Assembly (NCBI GenBank): GCA_028691715.1
Contig: JAQUYR010000017.1
Coordinates: 3,858-20,058 of the forward strand
Length of the DNA: 16,201 nt
Direction: 5' to 3'
From: Bacilli bacterium
GTDB taxonomy: Bacteria; Bacillota_I; Bacilli_A; ML615J-28; CAG-698
How positions within the stretch are numbered: the stretch's first letter is position 1; each line of letters begins with the position of its first letter. The translations under genes were made by a program, and so were the position numbers. This document shows, piece by piece, positions 1-6,822 of this stretch. The notes below the pieces were generated by a model. It searched no databases and had not been told where the DNA came from. It saw nothing but the letters and a program-made list of their open reading frames with translations.

Positions 1-674
1 TTTAGAAAAGCTACGCTCATTTTAACAATTTTTTCTTCAAATAAAATAAGACTTAGATATAAAAGAAAGATAATTATTGTTATGAAAAACCACATCTCAA
101 AAATTCCTGAATTTCCAAAAAGAATAAGAGTGAAGGCTCCTCCAATCCAAATGACACATAACCAAATTTTTAGAAAAAGGCGTAGACGAGGATTATTTTT
201 ACTGACAAAAAAGACGAAAGGGTTAAGAGTCATAAAGACAAACAGGGCATAGATAATCGCAAATAGTGTATGCAAGAAATGCCAAAACGGATAAATTTGA
301 GATAATGAGGGAATAAGAGCGGTAATAATTAGGAAAGCAGCTGAGGCAATAGTGAATTTGTAGAGATGCTTAGCATGATAATTTTCCATTCTATATAAAG
401 CGAGGATAGCTGATTGAATCGCAATACCCGCAACTATTGACCATACAATAAAGAGCCATCGATAATCAAAATAATTACCTATCTTACTCAATGTATATTC
501 CAGGGGATTTTCGAGAGTTCCATATACGACAGTTAGAAGTAGGGCAAATAATAAAATTCCCATAATGAAGGTTCGAAGCCTCCGTTGTTTTGTCAGATCT
601 TTTTGTAGTGTATACAGATTCTTCTGAATTAATTCTTCCTTTATTTTTTCTTTGTCGATAACTAGATTTTCCAT
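1..674 (-). CDS. Six-helix membrane protein, DUF998-like (3' end outside the window)
   Basis: An open frame runs on the minus strand from an ATG at 674-672 to the window edge without a stop: 224 codons, C-terminus missing. A good Shine-Dalgarno (AGGAG, about 679-683) lies just upstream. Residues 1-34 are charged and cytoplasmic-looking. About six hydrophobic segments follow at residues 35-52, 73-95, 107-123, 131-156, 167-186 and 193-212. The stretch around residues 56-84 (NPLEYTLSKIGN, then FDYRW and a Trp/Ile-rich helix) resembles DUF998-type integral membrane proteins, but this is recall of the family pattern and not a search. No catalytic motif is visible, so the role is unknown. It is divergent from the GNAT gene and has its own promoter at 703-731. 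A shorter reverse reading frame at 484-711 overlaps it in another frame and is a shadow. Confidence 0.8.
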   Translation of the reverse strand, partial: MENLVIDKEKIKEELIQKNLYTLQKDLTKQRRLRTFIMGILLFALLLTVVYGTLENPLEYTLSKIGNYFDYRWLFIVWSIVAGIAIQSAILALYRMENYHAKHLYKFTIASAAFLIITALIPSLSQIYPFWHFLHTLFAIIYALFVFMTLNPFVFFVSKNNPRLRLFLKIWLCVIWIGGAFTLILFGNSGIFEMWFFITIIIFLLYLSLILFEEKIVKMSVAFL

Positions 675-702
675 ATACTACTCCTAAACTAAATATGTTA
701 TA

Positions 703-731
703 ATTATACAAGAAAAAGAATTAGTAGTAAA
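703..731 (-). promoter_or_regulatory. Promoter for the DUF998-like gene
   Basis: Read on the minus strand: -35 TTTACT (731-726), 17-bp spacer, -10 TATAAT (708-703). Transcription would start near 696, about 22 nt before the ATG at 674, leaving room for the AGGAG ribosome binding site. Spacing and -10 are ideal for a SigA-type promoter. The -35 matches 4 of 6 consensus bases. Confidence 0.6.
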
Positions 732-789
732 CAAAAAAAATGTTTTTTCCATTAATTGATCTATTATATTAAGGCTTTATTAAAAAGAG

Positions 790-1350
790 GTGATACTTAT
801 TAATAAAATATTTATAAAAAAGGACAATCTAGTAATCAGAAGTGCTACAATTGAGGATGTTAAAATCTTGAATGACTGGTGGAATGACGGAAGAGTTATG
901 GCTCATGCGGGATTTCCATTAGGGTTAGGGCAAAGCCTAGAAGAAACAACCAGACAAATATTGGAGAATGAGACCAACATTTCTCAAAGATGTATTATTA
1001 TGATAGACGAAAAAAAGATTGGGGAAATGAATTATCGGATAAAAGAAGAGGTTGCTGCGATTGGAATAAAGATATGTGAATTTCAATATCAAAACCAAGG
1101 ATATGGAACCAAACTATTAAAAATGTTAATAGATTTTCTCTTTACTGATCGGACATTAAATAAAGATAAGAAAATCAAAAAAATAGTTTTGGATACAAAT
1201 TTGAATAATGTGAGAGCTCAAAAAGTATATGAAAAAATCGGTTTTCTTAAAATCAAAACCAATATAAATTCATGGAAGGACCAATTGGGAAATTGGCAAT
1301 CATCTGTTGATTATGAAATGACTAGAGAGACCTACAACCTCAACAAATGA
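790..1350 (+). CDS. GNAT-family N-acetyltransferase
   Basis: 186 codons if started at the GTG at 790. The protein is a single GNAT domain, which transfers an acetyl group from acetyl-CoA to an amine. It opens with the typical beta-1/helix-1 segment NLVIRSATIEDVKILNDWWN. It carries the acetyl-CoA pyrophosphate loop Q-N-Q-G-Y-G-T (about residues 100-106). It ends with the usual late GNAT segment, NNVRAQKVYEKIGF. It is closest in style to RimJ/RimL-like and small-molecule acetyltransferases; the substrate cannot be read from sequence. The start is a problem: the GTG at 790 lies inside the Shine-Dalgarno AAGAGGTGAT (785-794) and so is badly placed. An in-frame ATT at 799-801 sits at the right distance, which would give 183 residues. 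A weak -10 (TATATT, 765-770) lies upstream. The gene is monocistronic and ends in TGA. Confidence 0.85.
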   Translation: MILINKIFIKKDNLVIRSATIEDVKILNDWWNDGRVMAHAGFPLGLGQSLEETTRQILENETNISQRCIIMIDEKKIGEMNYRIKEEVAAIGIKICEFQYQNQGYGTKLLKMLIDFLFTDRTLNKDKKIKKIVLDTNLNNVRAQKVYEKIGFLKIKTNINSWKDQLGNWQSSVDYEMTRETYNLNK

Positions 1351-1433
1351 GTATAGGTTGTATCAGAAAAAAGGGAAAAATTCCCTTGTAAAACAATCTC
1401 CTGGAATGTTTATAAAAAGAGTATATTTTTCAT

Positions 1434-1468
1434 AAAAGCGGCTGCTATATTAGCAGTTGTTTGCTTTT
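1434..1468 (+). terminator. Probable intrinsic terminator of the GNAT gene
   Basis: AAAAGC (1434-1439) pairs with GCTTTT (1463-1468). GGCTGCT (1440-1446) pairs with AGCAGTT (1452-1458, two G-U pairs) around a 5-nt loop, with a 4-nt bulge (GTTT) on the 3' side. The 3' arm is T-rich, but the tail is short and interrupted (TTTTAAAG), so this is a moderate call. The 1351-1602 gap holds two further inverted repeats (1333-1340/1355-1362 and 1371-1387) and the ktr promoter, but no gene. Confidence 0.4.
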
Positions 1469-1534
1469 AAAGTTAAAGAAAACATCTTTATTATCTTTAA
1501 ATCAGTAGTTCTATGAAAAAGTTTATGAAGTAAA

Positions 1535-1563
1535 TTGATTTTTCGAATGAACTATGATAAAAT
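1535..1563 (+). promoter_or_regulatory. Promoter of the ktrB-ktrA operon
   Basis: -35 TTGATT (1535-1540), 17-bp spacer, -10 TAAAAT (1558-1563). The predicted start is near 1570, giving a leader of only about 33 nt before the ATG at 1603. That is too short for a c-di-AMP (ydaO-type) riboswitch, which controls ktr genes in some relatives. Confidence 0.65.
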
Positions 1564-1602
1564 ATAGAGTATTAATAAAAGGATTATTTGCAGGAGGCAT
1601 CT

Positions 1603-2934
1603 ATGAATTTTAAAAAAATTCCCCCAGCTTTAAAAATAGCTATATGTTTTTTAGCTGTCATATTTGTTGGCTTTCTGCTTTTTTTATTACCAATTTCAGT
1701 AAAAGATGGGGCACATATAAAAGCAATTGACGCTTTGTTCACTTCCTTTTCAGCAATTTGTGTAACTGGATTATCAACAATTCCAGATGTTGGAGCAACA
1801 CTAAGTATTTTTGGTAAAGTCGTTTTAACAATATTAATTCAGATTGGTGGATTAGGATTTGTTACTGTAGCGGTTTTTATAATGATCTTTTTGAAAATGA
1901 AGATAGGAGTAATTGATCGATACTTTATAAAAGAAGCCTTAAATCAAAACAGTTCTAAGGGAATAGTTAGATTAATAAAATCTATTGCTATTACATCGTT
2001 TACGATTGAAGGAATTGGCGCTATCGGATATTTCTTTGTTTTCATTAAAGATTATGATTTCTTTGAAGCTGTAGGAATGAGTGTCTTCCACTCGATTTCA
2101 GCATTTAACAATTGTGGCTTTGATTTATTAGGCAGCAATAGTTTTGCTAATTACAGCGATAATATTCTTTTAAACATAACAACTACTGTTTTGATAATTT
2201 TGGGAAGCATTGGTTTTATCGTTATTCAGGATGTTATTACCAATCGCAGTTGGAAAAAGTTATCAATTCATTCCCGCATTGTTTTACCAATAACAGCTAT
2301 ATTATTGGTTGGTGGAACGGTTATCTTGAAATTTTCAGAAGGTATAGCTAATAGTAACTTTACCTGGATGCAAGCTTTCTTCCAAAGTGTTACTACCCGT
2401 ACTGCTGGCTTTTCAACAATTAATATTGCTACTTTAAATGGATTTAGTATTTTAATAATAATTTCTTTAATGTTCATTGGAGCATCACCATGTTCTACTG
2501 GTGGTGGTATTAAGACAACGACATTGTTTACAATGGTTAAATCAATTGTCAGTTTTTCTAAAGGAAAGAAGACTTTAGCATATAGTCGCTGGATTTCTGA
2601 TGATACAAAGCTGCGAGCTTTCACAGTGACAACACTGTCAGTTGGAGCAATATTTTTGGTCAGCATGATTGTTATGGCCATCGAAAAGAATAGTACTTTA
2701 TATGAAGTGACTACTGAAAAGATTCTCTTTGAGGTCACTTCAGCATTTGGAACTGTTGGATTATCTTTTGGTATAACTCCTATGCTCCAAACAGGATCAA
2801 AAATTGCCTTAAGCATTTTAATGCTCTTTGGTAGATTAGGTCCATTAACAATGTTTAGCTTATGGAATAGAAACTGGAATAAAACAGAAGTTAGCAACGT
2901 AAGGTACGTTGAAGAGAAAATAATTATAGGTTAG
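1603..2934 (+). CDS. ktrB: Potassium uptake channel subunit KtrB (TrkH/KtrB family)
   Basis: 443 residues, the usual KtrB length. It is the membrane K+-translocating subunit, made of four covalently linked M1-P-M2 pore units. All four pore loops are visible with their filter glycines: VTGL (54-57), NNCGF (169-173), TAGF (267-270) and TVGL (384-387). The Gly-rich gating segment STGGGIKT (298-305) lies in the third unit. The conserved Arg of the last M2 helix sits in GRLGPLT (410-416). The start is the ATG at 1603, preceded by AGGAGG (1592-1597) at 5 nt; a TTG at 1588 in the same frame lies before the Shine-Dalgarno and is not used. Its stop overlaps the ribosome binding site of ktrA, implying coupled translation. 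It should form a complex with the KtrA ring; Ktr systems are typically Na+-dependent. Confidence 0.95.
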   Translation: MNFKKIPPALKIAICFLAVIFVGFLLFLLPISVKDGAHIKAIDALFTSFSAICVTGLSTIPDVGATLSIFGKVVLTILIQIGGLGFVTVAVFIMIFLKMKIGVIDRYFIKEALNQNSSKGIVRLIKSIAITSFTIEGIGAIGYFFVFIKDYDFFEAVGMSVFHSISAFNNCGFDLLGSNSFANYSDNILLNITTTVLIILGSIGFIVIQDVITNRSWKKLSIHSRIVLPITAILLVGGTVILKFSEGIANSNFTWMQAFFQSVTTRTAGFSTINIATLNGFSILIIISLMFIGASPCSTGGGIKTTTLFTMVKSIVSFSKGKKTLAYSRWISDDTKLRAFTVTTLSVGAIFLVSMIVMAIEKNSTLYEVTTEKILFEVTSAFGTVGLSFGITPMLQTGSKIALSILMLFGRLGPLTMFSLWNRNWNKTEVSNVRYVEEKIIIG

Positions 2935-2942
2935 GTGAAGAA

Positions 2943-3629
2943 ATGAAAAAAAGTATTTTAGTTATTGGCTTGGGTAGGTTTGGATTAAATCTTATTGAAA
3001 ATTTTAATCGTCTGGATGTTGATATCATCGGAATTGATGTTGATGAGGATGCTGTAAATAGGGCAATTAAAAAAATACCATATGCCTATACTTGTGATTC
3101 AACAAACGAAGAGGCTTTAAAAGAAATCGGAATTAGCAATGTTGATATTGCGATAATTGCCCTTGGACAGGATAATCCTAATGGAGTGGTAACAGGAATA
3201 ATGACAACTATTCTTTTGAAGAGATTTGGAATTAAGAAGATTGTCGTTAGACTGGATGAAGAGACATACCGTGATACTTTTATGGCAATTGGAGCAACAG
3301 ATGTCATCATGCCTTTAAAGATTGCTAGTGAAAGAATTGCTAATAAATTTACTATGGATAATATCGTTGATTACTTCAACATAGCTAGTGATTTCAATGT
3401 TTTTGAAATGAAAATACCGGATAAATTCAAGGCGATTTCTTTGGTTGAATTAAATTCCCGTAGTAAATATGGAATGAATATCATTTTGATCAATCGCGAT
3501 GACCAAATGTTTACTCCAAATAGTACGCATATGTTAAAACCTAATGATGATATTTTTATTTTTGGAAAGAAATCAGATATTGTAAAATTTGAAAATTATA
3601 TTCATACTAATATTCAGAAACAACAATAG
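2943..3629 (+). CDS. ktrA: Potassium uptake regulatory subunit KtrA (RCK domains)
   Basis: 228 residues, full length for KtrA. It is the cytosolic gating ring of the Ktr channel. The N-terminal RCK/Rossmann domain (1 to about 135) shows the nucleotide-binding signature GLGRFG (9-14) and the acidic residue D32 that follows the second beta strand and contacts the adenosine ribose in ATP/ADP- or NAD-binding RCK proteins. The C-terminal RCK_C/TrkA-C domain is about 140-222; in several Bacillota this domain binds cyclic di-AMP, which shuts the channel, but binding here is inferred from family only. AGGTGA (2933-2938) overlaps the ktrB stop and lies 4 nt before the ATG. The 8-nt gap from ktrB and shared promoter make one operon. 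The ring octamer binds the dimeric KtrB beneath the membrane. Confidence 0.93.
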   Translation: MKKSILVIGLGRFGLNLIENFNRLDVDIIGIDVDEDAVNRAIKKIPYAYTCDSTNEEALKEIGISNVDIAIIALGQDNPNGVVTGIMTTILLKRFGIKKIVVRLDEETYRDTFMAIGATDVIMPLKIASERIANKFTMDNIVDYFNIASDFNVFEMKIPDKFKAISLVELNSRSKYGMNIILINRDDQMFTPNSTHMLKPNDDIFIFGKKSDIVKFENYIHTNIQKQQ

Positions 3630-3646
3630 TCTTATTGGGGCATAGT

Positions 3647-4528
3647 TTGAAAAACAACAGAAGAACTAGTTTTATTATCATCTGCTTATCTTATATAGTG
3701 GCTATTTTTACCGGAATAATTATCTATAAGCTCTTGAATAATCATCCTGTCTGGTTGAAAGTTTTAGGAGCAGATATCGCCGCTACAATAACCATCTTTT
3801 TAATCAGCAGTTTCTTTAAAAATGCTTCGATATATGACCCATATTGGAGTGTCATTCCTTTAGTTATAGCCTTATTGTTATTGATAGATCAAAAATCATT
3901 TAATGCCTTTAACATAGTTTTATTAGTGGTTATTTCTTTTTGGTCTATTAGATTAACAGCAAATTGGATATATACTTTTAAGGATTTGAAGCATCAGGAT
4001 TGGCGTTATGATATGCTAAAGAAAAAAAGCGGTAAAATGTATCCTCTCATAAATCTAGTTGGAATTCATCTATTCCCAACATTGATTGTTTACGGATGCA
4101 TGCTTCCGCTAATTGTATTCATTAAAGATGATCTATCTAGTAATTTATCTTCATCTTTCTTTAAAATGGCTGTTTTCATAATTGGTTGCCTTTTATCCGT
4201 TTTTGCTGTCTTCTTACAATTATTTTCAGATGTTCAAATGCAAAAATTCAGGAATGATCCTCAAAACAAAGGAAAGTTTATATCTACAGGCTTGTGGAAG
4301 TATTCCCGTCATCCCAATTATCTAGGAGAAATTTTGATGTGGTGGGGAATATTTATTGCGACTCAACTCACCTCAACATGGCTTTTCTTCATCGGCCCTC
4401 TATTAAATACTTTAATGTTTTTATTCATCAGCATTCCTATGGCTGAGAACAGATTAAAGGGTTATAAGGAAGGTTTCTTGGAATATGCTGCAAGAACTCA
4501 TAAATTGCTTCCCATAATCAAAAAATAA
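3647..4528 (+). CDS. DUF1295 / steroid 5-alpha-reductase-like membrane protein
   Basis: 293 residues from the preferred TTG at 3647. GGGG (3637-3640) sits 6 nt before it; an earlier in-frame TTG at 3635 has no ribosome binding site. About seven hydrophobic segments are seen. Family marks are YDPYWS (63-68) and the C-terminal STGLWKYSRHPNYLGE (213-228) followed by a Trp-rich helix; together these define the DUF1295/SRD5A group, related to isoprenylcysteine methyltransferases and ergosterol/steroid reductases. Bacterial members are largely uncharacterised, and NAD(P)H-linked reductase activity on a lipid is only a family-based guess. The gene starts 17 nt after the ktrA stop and precedes a strong terminator, so it is the third gene of the ktr transcript. 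The non-ATG start and modest ribosome binding site suggest lower expression than ktrBA. Confidence 0.85.
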   Translation: MKNNRRTSFIIICLSYIVAIFTGIIIYKLLNNHPVWLKVLGADIAATITIFLISSFFKNASIYDPYWSVIPLVIALLLLIDQKSFNAFNIVLLVVISFWSIRLTANWIYTFKDLKHQDWRYDMLKKKSGKMYPLINLVGIHLFPTLIVYGCMLPLIVFIKDDLSSNLSSSFFKMAVFIIGCLLSVFAVFLQLFSDVQMQKFRNDPQNKGKFISTGLWKYSRHPNYLGEILMWWGIFIATQLTSTWLFFIGPLLNTLMFLFISIPMAENRLKGYKEGFLEYAARTHKLLPIIKK

Positions 4529-4546
4529 ATAAAAAATAAACCGTTT

Positions 4547-4591
4547 TCCTATAATTAAGCGAAAAAGAGCTTTAAATTATAGGATTTTTTT
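4547..4591 (+). terminator. Terminator of the ktrB-ktrA-DUF1295 operon
   Basis: A 10-bp perfect stem, TCCTATAATT (4547-4556) with AATTATAGGA (4575-4584). An inner AAGC/GCTT helix (4557-4560/4569-4572) extends it, and a run of seven T follows. It lies 19 nt after the stop codon. Confidence 0.85.
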
Positions 4592-4609
4592 ATATCATTT
4601 AAATATAAA

Positions 4610-4623
4610 TGAAAGCGCTTGTA
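4610..4623 (+). promoter_or_regulatory. cre-like operator 1 upstream of opp
   Basis: TGAAAGCGCTTGTA has the palindromic core AAGCGCTT and matches the CcpA catabolite-response consensus TGWAANCGNTNWCA except at two positions of the right half. It sits roughly 97 bp upstream of the predicted opp transcription start. A LacI/CcpA-family protein is the likely reader, by motif only. Confidence 0.5.
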
Positions 4624-4652
4624 ATATGAAAAAGTAGCGACTGAAATCAAAA

Positions 4653-4666
4653 GTAAAGCGTTTACA
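4653..4666 (+). promoter_or_regulatory. cre-like operator 2 upstream of opp
   Basis: GTAAAGCGTTTACA is a palindrome (GTAAA-GCG-TTTAC). Its right half matches the CcpA cre consensus exactly; its left half differs at the first two bases. It ends 12 bp before the -35 box, a place where CcpA usually activates rather than blocks. Its centre lies about 42.5 bp from that of the first site, close to four helical turns, so both would face the same side of the DNA. Confidence 0.5.
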
Positions 4667-4678
4667 TTTAGAAAAACA

Positions 4679-4707
4679 TTGAAAAACCGTGTTATTTAGA
4701 GTATACT
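4679..4707 (+). promoter_or_regulatory. Promoter of the oppBCDFA operon
   Basis: -35 TTGAAA (4679-4684), 17-bp spacer, -10 TATACT (4702-4707). Transcription should begin near 4714, leaving an A-rich leader of about 89 nt with no clear riboswitch or attenuator. Confidence 0.7.
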
Positions 4708-4802
4708 AGACAAATAAAATTATAAATAGTTTAGATTGTTAAAAAAGAAAAAAAGCGACAAATCATCTATTAGTGATTAATGATGGTAGAAAGGATGTAC
4801 TT

Positions 4803-5729
4803 ATGAATTCTAAAATGGTTTTATATGTTATAAAAAGGCTATTACTTGCTATATTTACAATATTTTTAGTAATTACAATAACTTTCTTTGCAATGCATGC
4901 TATTCCTGGAGGCCCTTTTTTAAGCGAGAAGTCTCCTGATCCTAGCGTTACAGCAGCTTTGGAAGCTAAATATGGTCTGGACAAACCTTTAGGAGAGCAA
5001 TATATTACCTATCTGAAAGGCGTAGTACAGTTTGACTTCGGACCATCAATAAAGACAAGAGGATGGACAGTCACAAATATTATTCTTACAGGATTTAAAA
5101 CATCAGCAAAAATTGGTATTTTGGCTGCTCTATTAGCAATTTCTGTTGGGGTAGTTTTGGGATCAATTGCTTCTATCAAGCATAATAAAGTTGCTGATAA
5201 AGCAATAATGGTGACTTCAACTGCTTGTGTTGCTATGCCATCGTTTATCATTGCTACCTTTTTGTTATTATTATTTTGTGTGAATTGGCAGATTTTTCCT
5301 AGTCGTGGAGACGATCCAGGGGGACTAATTCTTCCAATTTTCGCTTTGAGTTTATATCCAATGGCTTACATTACCAGATTGACAAGATCTAGTATGCTTG
5401 ATATCTTAGGACAGGATTATATCAGAACAGCTAGAGCTAAAGGAGTTAGTGAGAAAAAAGTAATTTTCAAACATGCATTAAGAAATGCTTTGACTCCAGT
5501 AATCACTTATGCTGGACCGATGATTGCTTATATATTGACAGGAAGTTTAGTTGTTGAAAAGATATTTTCCGTCCCTGGATTGGGAAGTAAATTTGTCAGC
5601 AGTATTATAAATAGAGATTATCCATTGATTATGGGAACAACCATATTTTTAACAACAATTGTGGTATTGATGTTGTTAGCTAGTGACATCCTATACAAGG
5701 TTGCTAACCCACGTATGGATTTGGAATAG
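4803..5729 (+). CDS. oppB: Oligopeptide ABC transporter permease OppB
   Basis: 308 residues from the ATG at 4803, chosen because AAAGGA (4790-4795) lies 7 nt upstream and the protein then opens with the standard OppB/DppB start (basic residues, a long helix, then FFAMHAIPGGPF). A GTG at 4773 in frame would add ten residues and has no proper ribosome binding site. Six transmembrane helices are expected. The EAA loop, which docks to the ATPases, is seen as GQDYIRTARAKGV, followed by the conserved RNALTPVITY. The end, DILYKVANPRMDLE, is typical of OppB, whose last residues are often D-P-R-hydrophobic. It is the first gene of opp and forms the membrane channel with OppC. The oppC ribosome binding site overlaps its stop codon. 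Confidence 0.93.
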   Translation: MNSKMVLYVIKRLLLAIFTIFLVITITFFAMHAIPGGPFLSEKSPDPSVTAALEAKYGLDKPLGEQYITYLKGVVQFDFGPSIKTRGWTVTNIILTGFKTSAKIGILAALLAISVGVVLGSIASIKHNKVADKAIMVTSTACVAMPSFIIATFLLLLFCVNWQIFPSRGDDPGGLILPIFALSLYPMAYITRLTRSSMLDILGQDYIRTARAKGVSEKKVIFKHALRNALTPVITYAGPMIAYILTGSLVVEKIFSVPGLGSKFVSSIINRDYPLIMGTTIFLTTIVVLMLLASDILYKVANPRMDLE

Positions 5730-5737
5730 GAGGATTT

Positions 5738-6814
5738 ATGGACGTGAATAAAAACCCTAAGAAAAATCCGTTTAGTTTACAACTCGATTTGAGCAAATTT
5801 GAACCCGCAACTGCTGAAGAGAAAAGTCAGCAGGATAAAATGCGTGAGAGCACAACATTTTTCAAGGATGGTATAAAGAGGCTGAGAAAAAATACAATAT
5901 CAATGATCTGTTTATATATCATTGTTGTTGTAGCCCTAATCGCTTTTATTGTTCCCTCTATCTATCCATACAGTTATGATGAGATGTTGGGTGTTACAGC
6001 TGGTCAACCAGTTGATAGCAGCTATAATAATTTAGATCCTTTTGAATATGGAACTACTGAACTAGAAAAGATAGCAAATGGTGAAAAAGTTTTTCCTCAT
6101 ATTTTTGGAACTGATAGCAGTGGTAGAGATTATGCCATTAGAGTAATTTATGGAACAAGAATATCGTTATTGGTCGGCTTTTTTGCAAGTATCATCGTCT
6201 TAATAATCGGAATGATTTATGGATCAGTCGCTGGTTATTTTGGTGGTAAAGTCGATTTGTTCATGATGAGAATAGTCGATATTATATATTCCTTACCAGA
6301 CATGTTGATAATTATTCTTTTATCGGTAGTTTTAAAAGAAACATTGGGATCATGGCTTGAAGGCACATTCCTCGCTAAACTTGGTACAGGAATGATCAGT
6401 ATTTTTATTGTCTTTGCCCTGTTATACTGGGTAAGTATGGCAAGACTGATTCGAGGACAAATAATGAATATCAAACAACAGGAATTTGTTTTAGCAGCAA
6501 AATCAATTGGTGCTTCATCCTCGAGAATAATCAGAAAACATCTATTACCTAATTGTATTAGTGTAATAATTATCTCAACAGCTCTACAAATTCCATCAGC
6601 CATTTTTACGGAAAGCTTTCTGAGCTTTTTGGGATTAGGAGTATCGATTCCCATGCCTAGTTTAGGTTCACTGGCATCTGATGCCCTTGCTGGAGTGTAT
6701 TCATACTCTCATCGTCTGGTAATACCAGCTCTTGTAATATGCTTTATTGTTTTGTCATTTAATCTTCTTGGCGATGGCTTGAGAGATGCCTTCGATCCTA
6801 AGTTGCGAAAGTAG
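5738..6814 (+). CDS. oppC: Oligopeptide ABC transporter permease OppC
   Basis: 358 residues. AGGAGG (5728-5733) overlaps the oppB stop and sits 4 nt before the ATG. A polar cytoplasmic N-terminus of about 50 residues precedes the first helix (about 53-75). An extracellular segment (about 76-130) then leads to FGTDSSGRDYAIRVIYGTR, the hallmark entry into the conserved OppC/DppC permease domain. The EAA loop is QQEFVLAAKSIGA with the following H-LLPNC segment. The C-terminus ends in LGDGLRDAFDPKLRK, as usual for OppC. Length is somewhat above the roughly 300 of Gram-negative OppC, owing to the N-terminal tail and first extracellular loop, which is common in Bacillota. It pairs with OppB. Confidence 0.93.
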   Translation: MDVNKNPKKNPFSLQLDLSKFEPATAEEKSQQDKMRESTTFFKDGIKRLRKNTISMICLYIIVVVALIAFIVPSIYPYSYDEMLGVTAGQPVDSSYNNLDPFEYGTTELEKIANGEKVFPHIFGTDSSGRDYAIRVIYGTRISLLVGFFASIIVLIIGMIYGSVAGYFGGKVDLFMMRIVDIIYSLPDMLIIILLSVVLKETLGSWLEGTFLAKLGTGMISIFIVFALLYWVSMARLIRGQIMNIKQQEFVLAAKSIGASSSRIIRKHLLPNCISVIIISTALQIPSAIFTESFLSFLGLGVSIPMPSLGSLASDALAGVYSYSHRLVIPALVICFIVLSFNLLGDGLRDAFDPKLRK

Positions 6815-6822
6815 GTGAAACT

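Noticed and set aside
484..711. 75-codon minus-strand reading frame
   Set aside because: It overlaps, in another frame, the longer open frame starting at 674, which has a good ribosome binding site and a coherent six-helix membrane profile. The promoter for that gene also lies inside the shorter frame.
1390..1467. Short hydrophobic reading frame (ends FIKAAAILAVVCF) between the GNAT gene and ktrB
   Set aside because: It resembles a signal peptide by chance but has no usable start codon or ribosome binding site, and the same bases form a hairpin.
1351..1602. Possible c-di-AMP riboswitch before ktrB
   Set aside because: The promoter at 1535-1563 leaves only about 33 nt of leader, and the upstream bases lack the G-rich conserved ydaO elements.
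2268..2897. 209-codon reverse-strand frame inside ktrB
   Set aside because: It lies wholly antisense to a gene with all four conserved pore loops, and its product has no recognisable domain. It is a shadow frame.
4773..4802. Upstream GTG start for oppB
   Set aside because: It precedes the AAAGGA ribosome binding site; the ATG at 4803 is correctly spaced and gives the standard OppB N-terminus.
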